A stretch of 64,000 nt of DNA from Clavelina lepadiformis (GCF_947623445.1 NC_135240.1:23374001-23438000); one strand, 5' to 3'. Counted from the stretch's first letter, positions 11,390-25,101 are shown. The notes: generated by a model not told the origin, from the letters alone. Made by a program: numbers and translations.

Positions 11390-14300
11390 TTATTGACCCG
11401 GGGGAAATTTTTCTCGCTTGCACTTGCTACAGCAGAATACCATGTCACCTTTCGGAATGCAAGGCTTTCCAACAAGGGACTGGCTACACTGGGTGCACTT
11501 GAAGCATTCAGCTTGGGCGTGCCAATGGTGATTTTCGAAAGTAACCCATTCCGTATTTGGAGCAATTATCTGCAAAAAATTGGAACAAATAACCAATAAA
11601 TAATTAACACAACCCAACAAAAATGCAGAAAAATGTCACATTTGTAATTAGTTGTATAAAGTTCATCTAAGCGACTTAAATTCCAGCCAATGTCATTGAT
11701 TCACTCTGGGGAAGCCTAATGTTTTGTAAATTGTACCTGTATATATATATATATACTGTACCAATATACTCAGACCATAATGTTTCACCGATTTCTGAAT
11801 ATCCATGAGCGAACATAGGAAGCAGAAATTCTAAATTATTAATGTTTGTTGGAAAGATTTTGGAAAACATGAAGCTAAAACGTTTTGCTTATAGTGCAAA
11901 CCATGATTATCACCAACCAGCAGCAAAACGATGTAATCATAGAAAGTATGGGCAGACGGAAATAATTTGAAAGCCAACACAAATAACCCAGAGCATTTGC
12001 TGCATAGCAAGTCGTCATAAAACCAGACAAGCTAACAAATCGATAACAATCACCACCGTATTCAATACAGAAAAAGCCCTTGCGTGTCAAACAAAATCTA
12101 AATATGGATAAAACGTACTTCTTTACAAGTAGAGCAGGTATGTGCAAATGTCTTCTCATAGCAGGGAATGCACACAGGTTGATTATCATGTGGAACATAG
12201 TTCTTCCCGCCAAGTGGTTGGTCACAGTGCCAGCAGCAAAAGTGTTTTAGATGCCAGTAAGAGTCTTCTGCTTGTGTATACTCCGGTGCAAAAATTAACT
12301 GTAAAACAAGAACGTTTTGTCACATACTGCCTATACAAGTATCTGAATTTCCCGCTGTTAACTGTAAAGTGTTGACGTCATGCAATATCATTGATTACAA
12401 TTATCGTCATGCAGTGGTTTTCAACCCGGTAACCTATATCAGTGAATGTCAGGACGAATTTTAGAATTAGGCCTTAGCTATTTTATTTCTTCGTCGATTT
12501 GATGTTTTGTTCAGTTGTAGTGGTCTATTTCAGGTCACGGCGGTTTTAAAGTAAATACCGAGCCGATAATTAATTGATCAACTTCACGGTAGACGAGCGT
12601 TTTCAAGGGGTGGGTGACCAGAAAAAGGCTGGAAATCACATTATGTCTTTGCCAAACACGTTTCTGTACAAGGGTCACATATTTCAATTGCTTTGGCTGT
12701 ATTTAATTGCGCTTAATGAAAATTCAGTTGAACACAACCGAAATACCAATTGGTATTGTTTTAGAGAAAGCCTTTACAGCGTAACTTCCGCCAGTCATAG
12801 AGGGTAAATATTTCGTACTGACACCTCACACATACCGCATCAAGCTGCTTCGAAACATATAAACGACGATCCTAACCAGTAATGGTATAAAAGAGATAAT
12901 TGTGGCCGTCAGCATATTACCAATTATAACGTTCCTATACTGCCACGAGACAAGTCGTTTTCGTGAATGGCGTTTAAGACCATTAAACGCCAACTAATTG
13001 CAAGTTGCAACCTTGAACGGTATAATCGGGTTGACGTTGCTTTTCAACGAACAAAATCACAATGCTATTCCAGCAAGATTCTATTAACTGCTGGTTAGAA
13101 ACCTGATTCTACAGTGGCTGGTTTCACGGAAATGACATCAGGGTGACTTCCCATTTTGTAGCCACTTGCTTATTGGCAGCCCATAGCAGCTTTTCTATCA
13201 AATGTTGTTATTGAAGAGACATAGCGCTTCACTAAAGCAATTTTAACAAAACGCACGAGCGCTGGAATGATTTTAAGCACGCTGCTGCCTCAAACGTGAC
13301 TGAAATATTACTACACCGTCACGAAAATCACTTGCTTTTCCAAATCAAGTCATATAGTCACATCTTAGGAATTAATCGGATTGCCCGTTGGTTACTTTGG
13401 TATTTTGCATGACAAGCTGGTGAAAATTTACCTACTTGTAAACTTCTATCACGTAAGTGACTTGAAACAAAGAACATTCGTCCAATGACGACATACCGTA
13501 TTACGTGTAAAGTTTAAACTGCCGCTAAAAATAGGAAAATAATTTCCATCTGCGTAGAGCAACATGGTCATACAAAAAACGCGTTTGCATAAAACAAATC
13601 AAACCTGCTAATGTCATAGCAATCGAACAATAGGTTATTTCTGTTGGAAAAACTCGAACATTATCAACTTACTTCGTCACAGGCGGCACAACGAGGTTTC
13701 TGCAGCTCGCAGTAATGTCTTCCGCAGTAAATTTTATCTTCGTGATAGAAGTAGATAAGATCAACCAAAAGTTCTTTGCATTCGGCGCACACAAAGCATC
13801 CAGGATGCCAATGCCTTTCCTGACCCATCCTTTCAGCCCACACGATCGGATCCGTGATTGTGAGCGGATTTCGGCATTCAGCGCAAGACTGATGCAAAAA
13901 CGTTGTCAGTAACTTGATTAAAGTTGCAAAGAACATTCGCTTATGGGGAAATTACAAGCTTTTTAGCTATTATTTATTCCGACTTCTCGTAACTTATATT
14001 CTCAGATATTGTTTTAGTAAAATATTTATCCAACCTTAACTTTCGAGTTTTCTTCCACTTTAGCAACTCCAAGTGCCTTCTCCCGATACTGCTTGACAAA
14101 GAGCTGCATCTCCTGAGTCTCTTGAGGAGTGAGATCGTGACACTCGTTCGGTTCCTGATCGTGCGTCGGAAGTTGTCGCATCAGTTGCTTCTTCCTGTAT
14201 TTCGCTCCCTCGGTTCCAACAACTGGCTGTTTATCTTTGGGAAGTGCTTCAATGTAACTCTCGATCTGGATGAAGATAAAAGATAAAAAACATAAGCGAA

Positions 14301-16676
14301 TGATTTGTACAAATGTAAAGACATTTTGAAAGTAGAAACGTCTAAAAGCACAGTAATATGCTGTAGGTCGGTGTTATGGCGTTAGAGGTTTTCTTACCAA
14401 CTTTTTGTCTGATATGGGAGGATTCCAATCATATTCCACGCCCTCGTCATCACTTAATGATGGTATTGAATCTAAGTCTTCTTCAAGTTTGTCTGCATTT
14501 GTCTGAAAATGCAATTTGTAACATTGCTACAGTATATTGATAAAAATACACCTTTTCAACAAACGTTTCTTTGTATAACGCAACGACCACTTCCATTCAC
14601 TGAAAGGCAAACTGTTTTACTTTTTGCGCAAGGGCATCCGTAATTTGGGTGTTCACTGAAGGTGGAGTTTCTCTTGCTTCAACGATATTTTCATAAGATG
14701 AAGGATCATTAGAATCATCTTTTATTACAACCGCATCTTGAAATTCCTGTGGAAGAGGAGGAACGACCGGAGGAAGCTCGGGTTCCGGAGGAGGTGGAGC
14801 TGGAAAGTCATCCACATCTTCTTGTTTCAACTCAGGAGGAGCGGGAAAAGAAAAATCTGCATCATTAATTCCAAAGTCCAAAGTATGCGCTTTATCGCCG
14901 ATTTCAACTGAAAAGTTATAATTGCCGGTTTTGTTGGGTTGACTTTGGGAAATACCCCCATTCTGAGTGGGAGTTACATTGTGGTCAGCGGTGGATGTAT
15001 GCTTTGCGGGTTTCGGAGCAGGTGGTGGAGGTTTGGTGGAAGCTGTGACGGTTTTCGGAGAGGTTTTCTCTGGACTCCGAGACTCCGGTGATGGTGCCTT
15101 ATCCAATTGACCAGTAGCCTGATTGGCCTCTTTATCTTGCATCAGTAGCTTCCCGATATTGTCGATGCCTCTCGTCGACACGCTGGCAAGTACGTCGTGG
15201 TTTTCTTGCTTGCATTTGCAATTCTTACAAATCTTTCTGCAAAAAAGGGTCGTTCAGACTCGCTTGTAAAATCTATGTTCTAACAGAAAAAACGATATTA
15301 AAGGAAAAAGGTGAAGATGGATCACTCGGAACATGCTAAATAGTAAAATGTTAGTTTTTTGTGTTTTCAACTAGTATAGCCAATTGTATTTTTGTTACCT
15401 CCAAAAATGTAAATCAAGTCCAGGGCATTTATCTCCACACTTTAAGCACGGTGCACCAGCACCAACCTCGTGTGTCAAAATTTTCTGCAAAAAACATTTT
15501 CGAAATTATTTTCAAAAAGTTACAAGACGCAAGTTAAGAAAAGATATTTAATAGTTGTACCATCAAATATATAGCTTGAGCAAGCTTGAAACGGTTGGCG
15601 GGCTGTATGAAGTACACGGCTTACGTGATACCCGTAGGCTACTTGCACAAACAGTAACCGGGCACTTGGGTATTGTTGATACAAAACTAGTACAGCATAT
15701 TCAACTAATACTGTACACGAAGTGCAAGAAATCGTGAAAATTATGTCAAGGATGAAGGTTAATGCATTATGCATAGACGCCTTGATTTGAAGACGACACG
15801 CCATGAAGTTCATTGGAAAAAAACGCAAAATTACGACCTTAACCGTGCTAAGTGCGCATATAAACGTCAAAGGTATTTCGTCATGCTTCAGTATTCGAGC
15901 GTAGCTAGTACCAACAGACCTTATTTGGTGAACTCGTATAGGGGAGGGTGCGCTACGGTTTGTGGTCAAAACATTTAATCAAAATTCAAAACAACACATT
16001 TTCGGGTTTAAAAACATTGAGTCTATAAACTCTGTATGAGCAAGGCAAAATAATGAAATATGTGATTAAAGATGAACCATCCAACAAAAACAACAGACGA
16101 AAAAGGCGTTTTGCGACACGTTTGGAAATATTTGCCAAAAGTTGAACAACCGAACTTGTTTGGCCAGTAAATAATTTACTATACGAGTCTGTAAGTTCAA
16201 CGAGACAAGACAAATTGGACCTATATTTTGTGACGTATTTCGATAATTTGCTGAACAAACAAAAGATGAGCAAGTGTTCCAACCTTTTCGTTATTCAATT
16301 TGCGGTTTTATTCATTCGCCTTGATAAAAACATGAAGACCCTTCTCCAAACAAACTATACCCAGTCTTTATTGATGGTTACTATTTTGTAACAGAATTAC
16401 AGAAGTTTATAGAATACCAAAAGACAACGTAACACTTTTAACGTGTAGAACGCTAATAACTGCGAACATGCTATGAACAAAGAAATGTTCTATTCTCAGT
16501 ATTCCACCATATGCTGATGAAACGACTTAGGAAATGGCAAGCAGCGCCGATTTGTAGCAGAAAACAACAGTATAAGCTCACACGCAGTAATAGGAGCTTA
16601 CAATATAGAAATAAACAACCAGTCAAAACTTACTGACCTCTGTTACACCTGAAGCAATACGATCGGCGGTAGTCAT
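11390..16676 (-). CDS. TES: testin (Cys-rich/PET/three LIM domains)
   Basis: Testin is a focal-adhesion and actin-associated scaffold. Minus-strand exons, 5' to 3': 16676-16638, 15484-15399, 15236-14621, 14502-14398, 14265-14035, 13888-13673, 12298-12119, 11569-11390; these sum to 550 residues (human 421). The order is: a short start [13 protein letters not shown]; a Cys-rich N-terminal domain ([22 protein letters not shown], residues about 26-55); an extra Pro/Ser-rich segment (about 65-245); WNPPISDKK; the PET domain (about 283-359, [31 protein letters not shown]); LIM1 ([22 protein letters not shown]); LIM2 ([19 protein letters not shown]); and LIM3 ([23 protein letters not shown]). All LIM zinc ligands appear present. 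The 3' edge of the PET exon is uncertain by six bases (14035 or 14041). The extra length is all in the proline-rich insert. Confidence 0.93.
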
Positions 16677-18725
16677 TCTGGTTGTCTTGATTCCTATCTT
16701 TTTTGCAGAAACTTAAATAGGTGTCCTATGTAGCAAAGCCAGTAAATACGTCCACGTTATTAAAAGTAAGGAGATAAAACTGGCTGTGAGGCAGTGCCTG
16801 TAACAAAATCAAATCTATTTTGTACGAAACACTATAATGATAACTAAATGTAGCCACGATTAAAAATACCTAAGCTTTTACTTGCAACGTGCGTTTTATC
16901 ACTGGCACCTTCCTGTCCACTGCGCGCTTGAATAATTATCATCAACAAAACAGGATGCCATAATAACAAACCTGTCATGCCTATACTTTAGCAATGCAAA
17001 ACAGTTGACAACTACCAAGCAACAGTTGGAAAGAGGTTATTCCACGCGATCGCGAATGTACAGCTATAAATGCTCTATTCAGCCTTTTACAGCATTATTT
17101 CATCATGTCAACTTCATCTCTAGCAAGCCCTTTTTATTGCGGAAATCATGACGTCACATACTCAGTGTCGTGCTGATCTAGCAATGTTCAGTGAAAACGT
17201 GCTGTACGCCTCTATGGTAAAGGCAGAAGTGAACACGCCTACAAAGCAGACAAACGTCAACTAACTAACAGAACAGTTCAGACTTCATCTCGATAACAAC
17301 AGGAGAAAACGCCTATGGCGTTCGGTTTCCTTATATGAACAATGTTTTAGTCATGGTTTTGTTTGAGAGGCCCTGAATGTATACTCAACTGTTGACGATG
17401 GAATGTAAAAGCCAATTCTCTACAACTGTATTCAAGTTACATCATAGCAGAGGTAAATAAGACGACACCTGTCATATGACGTACCAAATACACAACAAAC
17501 CGGCTTTCTGCCGAGGGCGAAACGGTCGGTTACGCTTCACGAAATATGAGGTATTCTAAAGGAAATGCGCTTTTTAGCAACCTTCAAGAAGATCCCTTGC
17601 TTTAGTTTTGCGATGTACTCCTACTACTACCACAGTTAAATTCCCTCAAGCCCTTAACAAATCGATAATATCGAAGAGTTATATTGTGTGTTAATACCAC
17701 AATCAATACGCACCATTTCTTTCTAAACAAAATAGGTTTACTGCAGCCTTTTGGGAAAGCAAAATTCTATGCAACTTTCGTAAATACTTCGTAAAACCTA
17801 TCCAACTACGGTATATAACTTTGTTAAAACCTGTTCAGGGAGGTTCATAACCTCCTCATAACAGGGATAAAAAGATCAATGCAACCCAACATACTTTAGG
17901 CCTGTAAATGCTCAGCAGATAACTTATACTTATAAGCTACGTATCTTGTTTGCATCAGTGGGTTGTAGGGATAGGCAATTACTGTTTTAGCTATCTGGCC
18001 GCCCTCAGAGAACTATTTATGACATGCAGTTGACCTTTTGATTCTTATCTGCTACAACAGTTTGCAAAAGTTGCATAAATTTTTAGGCCACGAACTAATT
18101 CGTCAAATATTGATGTAGGCTAACAAAACTTAGGCTATATCTGGGACAGGTGCCTTTATTCACGCCAAGCTGTAAAAGCGCTTTCGGCCTAGCAGCACTG
18201 TTCTACAATGTTGCGGTAAACGGCAAGTATTTCTCTGCCTTATAAGGTTGCAACCAAGCCTTTTTCACATCGCCAGCATATCGCTTGCGCCCGGTCCGCC
18301 CTTTTACCTTAATTACAAAAGTTTGAAAAAATCCTCTTAATTGTATAATTGTTATAGGTTTTATAAGAGAAACATTTGACAGTTTTAAAAATTTACTGAA
18401 AGTATGGAATATTGGGAGCTACAAAATTTCAGCAGTCTATATAAAGTATCAAACGTTATGATCAAAAAGTGAAATAGTTAAAAAGGATATTTACCATATG
18501 AATCAAACTAAACTTATAAACCAACTAAAAGGATTTAAAAAAACGACTTGACCAATTGTTGGAAAAATAAAAAAGAATTCATTTAATTGGAAAATTACAA
18601 AGCGTAATTTAATTAGGCTATTATTGCTACGGAAACGAATAACAATAGCCTAATAACTATTCGAAATCTCAAATTTGAACGATGGAAAAATATTCACAAA
18701 ACGAAAATATTGACGTTTGAAGTAT

Positions 18726-19094
18726 CACCCCATTCGTCTACTTTCCGCCCATTAAAATGGTCCAGAGTACGGGAAATTTTTCCCATTGTAATGGCAGGAA
18801 GTATGCCTTTCTTACCCTAGAGTAAGATATATGCCTTTGGAATGGGGAGAATTTTACTTTGGCACAAATATGGTTTGTGAACCCCATTCGTCTATTTTTC
18901 CGCCCATTAAAATGGACCTGCTTTCAGCAATGGGGTTTCCCACAAACTATATTTCTGCCGAAGTAAACATCTCCCCATTCCAAATGCATATTTTTTACTC
19001 TAGGGTAAGAAAGGCATACTTCCTGCCATTCTAATGGGAAAATAATACCGCATTTCCACTCATTTCAATGGGCGGAAAGCAGACGAATCGGGTG
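18726..19094. repeat. fold-back element: long imperfect inverted repeat
   Basis: The left arm starts cacccc-attcgtctactttcc and the right arm ends ggaaagcagacgaatcgggtg, its near reverse complement. The arms stay complementary inward through blocks such as ccattgtaatggcaggaagt / acttcctgccattctaatgg, atgcctttcttaccctagag / ctctagggtaagaaaggcat and ggaatggggaga / tctccccattcc. Arms are about 165-180 bp around a short centre, so the whole unit can fold into one long hairpin. It has no coding frame. A clear target duplication is not visible, so the class (fold-back or palindromic MITE) stays open. Confidence 0.8.
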
Positions 19095-20151
19095 CAGAGG
19101 GTCCGATTCGTTATATAATATGTGATCAAATGGCAATATATTAGCTGTTGTGGTAGTTAAGTCGAAGTGAATTTATCAAAAATGACAGGTGTAACTCATA
19201 GCATATTAATAGGCACAGAAATAAAGAAGAGTGATTTTGTTGTTTTTCTAAATTTTGTCGTGTTATAGCTAATATAATTTGTAAATATTCATGAAGAAAT
19301 ATTAATTTGACATTGGTTTGGTGAAAATATGAGGTAACTACCGACGAGATTCTGGTAATTTAATGCTTTGTTTATTTAAAATCATTTTGACCGTGTAAGG
19401 TTAAAATAAGTTAGGATCTGGCTTGCGGCCAGCATAAAAAGTAACGCCGTAATTACAGTATTTTAAAACGGTTTTGTCGCTAACAATAACCTCGGGTCTG
19501 GTTGCATATTATATTAAATGCCAAAGCAACCAAATAGCCCGAAATAAGAAGAATTTTTATGACGTAGGCCTATGTGAAAAAGACATATGTAAATCAAGCA
19601 TTATTTTATCCTAAAATTTGTTTTTTTATGCCGTTTTTGATTTGAAAAAATGTCAAATCTGCAGAGAAAAGTTTGTTAGACCTGTCAAAGAGTATAAATA
19701 ACTCTTTTATACGCTTTGGTCCTGTCCTGTATTCATTAGATGTTACCTACCATGATTAGAAAAATAATATATAAGATGTCAATGAAAGTGAAAAGGCAGC
19801 TCACATTGCTTTCATAAAAACGACGTGTAAGTACAGAAGCAAAGTGCCGGCAGTGGTTTGCTACGAATATGAAAAGGTTACTTATTCCCATATCTTAAAT
19901 AGGAAAGGTTTCATTTTGACTTCGTTTTGTTGGTTTTTAATATGTACCATTCGCTTACCTTGTAGGCTTATAACCTTCTGCTAAACTTGTGGCACGGTAA
20001 AAACCCAGGCCATTCAAATTTCAAAAGAAAGGGTTTAGTGCAGATGTGCACAACCATATGACGTCACAATTTGAGTCAAAGCTTTAGTATACAAATACAT
20101 CGTGTGGTTGTGCACTCCTGCACTACACCCGAAAAGTTAATGAGCCTGCCA

Positions 20152-20255
20152 GCTGCCACTACTTAACCGGAAAAACTCATGCGTTTGAAGCTATTTTTCA
20201 CAGTTTCTTATTAACTTAAATGTTAAATTATTATTTTAAATGAAACATAGCCTGG
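20152..20255 (+). repeat. dispersed repeat (second locus of the 4444-4534 family)
   Basis: Starts agctgccactacttaaccgg, continues with gtttgaagctatttttcaca, and ends aacatagcctgg. It aligns by eye with 4444-4534 with substitutions and a small insertion. Confidence 0.5.
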
Positions 20256-20681
20256 CCAAGAAAATCCATTAGCCACAATTCTGTAATTCCCCTAACCGCT
20301 TATCTTTAACAGCTGGTTGTATACACTACTATCTGTTGGAGAGCATTGGCATCTTTTTCCGTACATAACTGTCGATGTACCAAAGAAGTTTCCATCTTGC
20401 AAAGAGCAGTATTGTTATTACATCTTCCAAAGATTATCATTGGTGTGCATTCTTGCTATAGAAACTCAGGCTAATCAATAACGCCCTTCTTTAAAACTAT
20501 GGCTACCAGAAACCGGGCTCTTGCCAGGGATGGGGTTTCTTTACGGTGGGTTTCTTTTCCTGTCCACTGATACACAGCATTGAAGCAACTTTCATTCATC
20601 AGTTGCTTGAACACACCACCTGCTCGTCTGCTTAATTTTCACCTTTTCAACTAATGTTTTATGGATTTAACTAATTATAGG

Positions 20682-21034
20682 CAGGGTTGCCATCAGTCTC
20701 AACTCAAAAATAAGGACGACTAGAAAACGAACGAGGAATACCACCTTAAACAGTGTACAACAAGAGAAAGCAACCAATGTTCCTAAAAAAAAAAAAAAAA
20801 AAAAACAAGACACTATCTGCATGTTCATAATTTTGGTATCTCTTTGGTACAAAATGGTATCGTAAGGTGACAAAATGCCCAAAATAAGGACAAAAGTGCC
20901 CATCTCCGCCCTAAAAATAAGGACAAAAGTGAAAATAAGGACATATCTTAGAAATAAGGACAAACATATTTTCTAAGACACGGACCTTTAAAATAAGGAC
21001 AAATCTTATAAATAAGGACGGTATGGCAACCCTG
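20682..21034. mobile_element. hAT-type MITE, 353 bp, with internal short repeats
   Basis: The ends are cagggttgccat and atggcaaccctg, perfect inverted repeats of 12 bases. They are flanked by an exact 8-bp duplication, attatagg (20674-20681 and 21035-21042). The interior carries eight or so copies of ataaggac(aaa) and a poly-A run of about 23 bases near 20790. No transposase frame is present. Confidence 0.9.
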
Positions 21035-21334
21035 ATTATAGGTTTAGTGGTCGTGCTATAGTTGTTACCAGCAAATAATAACATTATTTCTCTTGAGCAC
21101 GTTTCGGTTTTGTCACTTGATCCTGTTCATTGGCGCGTGTTAGTAACAACTGGCTTGATTTTTCGTACCCACCGCGCTTTGACGAAAAATAAAATGATTG
21201 AATGATTGATTGATTGTATGATCTACTTAAGGTGAAGTAATAACTTTCAAAAATTAATTATTTTTGTTTTAAAAAATGCAGGCCTGCAATATAGGTGCAA
21301 TAATTCACTTTAAGATTCTAATTCCTTCCTCAAA

Positions 21335-24300
21335 ATGACTGGTGCAATTGAAGCAGGGGGCAAATCTCTGTACGATGTTGCTCCCAAAGTTGATAGATTG
21401 TCAGATGAAGAGGAAGTAATGAAGTCCGAGTTTGCATTTTTTAGTGTTGACATTTTGCATGTGATAAAGGATGCACAAGCTCAACATGGACTAAGACATG
21501 GTGATTATCAACGATACCACGGTTACTGTAACAGAAGACTAAAAAGAATACGCAAGGTACTGAAGTTCAAAATGGGTGAAAAACGGAAAGTTATTCCGAA
21601 GAAGGTTACTGAGAATATTTTCACTGATCCAAGGTAAAAGAGACAGAGTTAAAATTTACTTCTTGTGTTTTTTCAACTCGTTTTGCAAATCTTACATATA
21701 TATATATTTATGTATATATATAGGCTATTAGAGTTTTGCATTTTTTATTTTTAGGTATATTTTGATGTTACTCATGACATCTGAAAGGGCCTGGAGTATG
21801 GCCATGTATTTAAAACAAGAAGCGAATTCGCAGCCCCGTAAACGTCACCACATGGTAGAAAAAATGCGCAAAGCAGTATCATGTGCTATGGAATTGAACA
21901 AGTTATGTGAGGACAGTGAGAAAGTGGATCCAAGAACAAAACTGGAAGCGCAGGTGTCATGGACTTTATGGCTGTTTTTTGTGCAGTACACTAAGTTGAA
22001 CTAATTTAGATCGCTTATTTGCATGTATTACTTTTCAATTGTTGTTTTAAGGTTTAATAGGAAAGACTAGACTGATATCTAGTAGTGTTTTGTTTAAAGT
22101 GAGGGGCAAGTGCTAAAACAAGTTGATCTTTAATCAATAAAGAGTTGTCAGCTAAGTATATTGACAAAGGAATTTTCAATAATATTTACTGGTTAAGCAA
22201 TTATTGTAAAAAACGTGATGCAAAAAATACAAATTTGCCATTAATTGTGACTTAAGTGGTAGTCAGTTATGACTACACAATGTTAAGTCTACGTGCATGA
22301 TGCTGGTCACTTGGATAAAATATGAATAAATGTCTTGTGTAGACGACACGAATTAGGTACAGTTATTACGAAGCTTGGCTCAGGGCAGTGCGAACCTTAA
22401 CTTCTTTTCCCTGATGCTTGAAATCTAATATGGAATCCACCTTCACCTTCACCTTAATACAGACCTAAGTGATAAACGAATATATCTTGTGTTAGTTAAG
22501 CCTAACCTGACTTACAGTTGGTGTATCTATACTTGTGAAATATTATACTAAACTGCAGTACAGATTACTGGGTTCCTTCTTTGCTGTTGGCTCTAGCATA
22601 GTATTGTATCGGTATTTGCTATGAAGACACAAATGCTTTATTAGTACATGTACTGTCACTTATCACTTGCAACTAATTAACAATGTGTTCATAATCCATT
22701 CAGAATTCATTAGCTTTGTCGGATGTGCTTGTTGGAAACTATTTAATGTAAGTTTAACTTGTCCTAACCCTTGCACCTCACTTTCAACAAATAGTTAATT
22801 TTAGCACCAGTTGCTTGCATTTTTTGGAATGTAGTAATAGAAAATGCAATTTTTTATGCCAGGCTTATGGTGCTTACATGAACGGTGTTCTCATGTTTGA
22901 GTTGAAAGAGTGGGAAGCGGCTATGGCCTTATTCAGAAAAACTCAAACAATATACAGAAAGTTAAGTGAAACTATGTCAAAGGAGGAGCAGCCAGTTTAT
23001 TTAAATATGATTGAAGAAATTGGACCAAATATAAGGTTCGTTGATCTTTGTGTTTAAGCCAAAAGTCATATATTTTAAGAGTGTTTCAAGCTATTTTTTT
23101 GGTATTTGTGCTATAAAAGATCTTGAACAGACAAGCAGTATTCATATTTCTGAAAATTCTGTGTTTTATCTTTTTGCCTTTTCTCACACAGATATTGTGC
23201 ATACACCATTGGAGACCAGAGCGCCATTGATGATTTGATGCAGATGCATGGTACAGGAAGACAAGATCCATTACTTGCTGGGAAGTTGGATTCGCTCATT
23301 GCAGAATCACGTGAGAGAAAAGCAGCATCCATGAGTGAAATAATATGGAGAGGAAGAAAAATAAGGATAAAAAATAATAAGGTAACGAAATGTGTTAATG
23401 CCATGTTAGTTAAATGCAATAAATTCAATTTCTGAATTTGAATTTAAAATTCAATTCAAATTCGACTTTCATTGAATTGTTGTTGCATTTTTGTTGGGAT
23501 TTAGGTTCGGCTCTTCCTCATTGGTGTTAAAGATTTTGACAAGGACTTAGATGCTGTTGAGGATGCTGGTCGAGATTCTCGTATTGAAATGTATGATCAA
23601 GTACTTACTGAGTGCAAAGATGCATTGCAATGTACTAAAGAAGACATAAAACTAGACCCTCATTCCAAAGCTACTGAAAAGGCAGACACTGTAAGAAATC
23701 TCAAATTGAAACTTTAACAAACATTTGTGGGAAATAACTGCCTCAAAATGACATATGTAATATGATTTCAAATGGTATCTGTAAATTGCACAACAAAAGT
23801 TAACATAAAAATTACCTGATGTTTTCAAAATCAAGAACTAACCATTAACTTTAAACGCAGGTGTCTGACCTACAATTTCTGCATTCTTACTTGAGTTATA
23901 TAAGACTGAATAAGACCATTCAACGAAACAGGCTCTTGGTGGACGACCTAAGAGCAAAATCTCCGCTTTCCTTACTAACTGGTAGCAATCCAGGTACTTT
24001 TTGTTTGTGTTTATTAGTCAGTTAAGATGAAGTCATGTATTGTGCGCTCGATGTTGCAAAGTATATTTAATATTATATTTTTTAGCTTGGTGTGTTGTTC
24101 CTAAGGCACATCTTTTATTCACATTGTTTTTCATTGACATTTATTTTTATTGAAATGACCATGTAGTGATAAGCTGTCAGAACTACACTTGTTTATTTTA
24201 CAATTGTTTTTATTTTTGTAATAAGGCGTGCAGCACTGCAGCCATTTAATGAAATAAAACTTTCCTTAACTCATTTGTGAATGGTTCACAAAGCAGTGTG

Positions 24301-25101
24301 ATTGAAACTGTTGGGAACTTAACAATATGTTAAAAGTAAACTGAGGGAGCTTTTGCTCTTTATGTCATAATTGGAATATGTATGTTTGCAGAGGAAATGG
24401 CCGCTGGCGATACCGGAAGAAAAGTGCCTAAACCCACAGACTTTATCAGACTTTATGACGGAATAATTCAAAACCTTGGTGAAGTCGTCGGGTTACCTGG
24501 TGTTGCCGGAGATGCAGATCTGCAGTCTGAAGTTGATGCTCAAAAGATTGCCTTTCAGGCGTTCCGATGCTTTTACATAGCCCAGGCTTACGTTGATGAT
24601 AAAAAGTGGGCTGAAGCAATGGCCCTGTATGACCGAGTCCTTGAACATTCAAAGAAAACCATAAAAATGTTGCAAGATGTCACATGTACAGAGTTTGATT
24701 TACTAAACACATCCAGCATTGAAGATCTGATTGAAACAATTGCTTTTAACCGATACAGAGTACATGCTTCGGCTGTTCTGGAAGGCGTCCAATCACAGGA
24801 GAAAGATGAATCCAAAGTTGACACAACGATTCCACTTCTGGAAAGGATGAATATTTATTATGAGGATCCCGCCGTTTCATCGTTGTCAGTAAACAAGCCC
24901 AATAGCAAAGTTCCCAAGCTAACTTCGGCTTTTCCACCTTCTTTTGAGCCAGTACCATGCAAACCATTGTTTTTCGACTTGGCCCTAAACCATGTCACAT
25001 TTCCTTCGCTTGATTCGAAGTTAGCCCAGAAACCTGGACAACAGAAAGCTGGTTTGTCTGGTCTGCTTAGCAATATCTGGGGCTGGGGTGGAAAAAAATA
25101 A
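21335..25101 (+). CDS. SRP68: signal recognition particle subunit SRP68
   Basis: SRP68 binds 7SL RNA and SRP72 in the S domain of the signal recognition particle, which targets ribosomes to the ER. Seven exons: 21335-21633, 21755-21953, 22863-23035, 23192-23381, 23505-23690, 23861-23993, 24392-25101, giving 629 residues (human 627). The N-terminal RNA-binding domain is clear: QHGLRHGDYQRYHGYCNRRL followed by KVLKFKMG. Helical TPR-like repeats follow (ERAWSMAMYLKQEA, FELKEWEAAMALFRKTQTIY, FYIAQAYVDDKKWAEAMALY). The C-terminus ends in a small hydrophobic/glycine tail (LSGLLSNIWGWGGKK), matching the family's SRP72-contacting end in position. The start MTGAIEAGGK is the first ATG in frame. All splice sites are GT-AG. 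Confidence 0.95.

Larger units (their letters stand above)
16677..21334. other. divergent intergenic region between TES and SRP68
   Basis: 4.7 kb without a gene, lying between two outward-facing starts, so it should hold both promoters. Within it are a 369-bp fold-back repeat (18726-19094), a dispersed repeat (20152-20255) and a hAT-type element (20682-21034). I recognise no TATA box or binding site with confidence. Confidence 0.5.
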
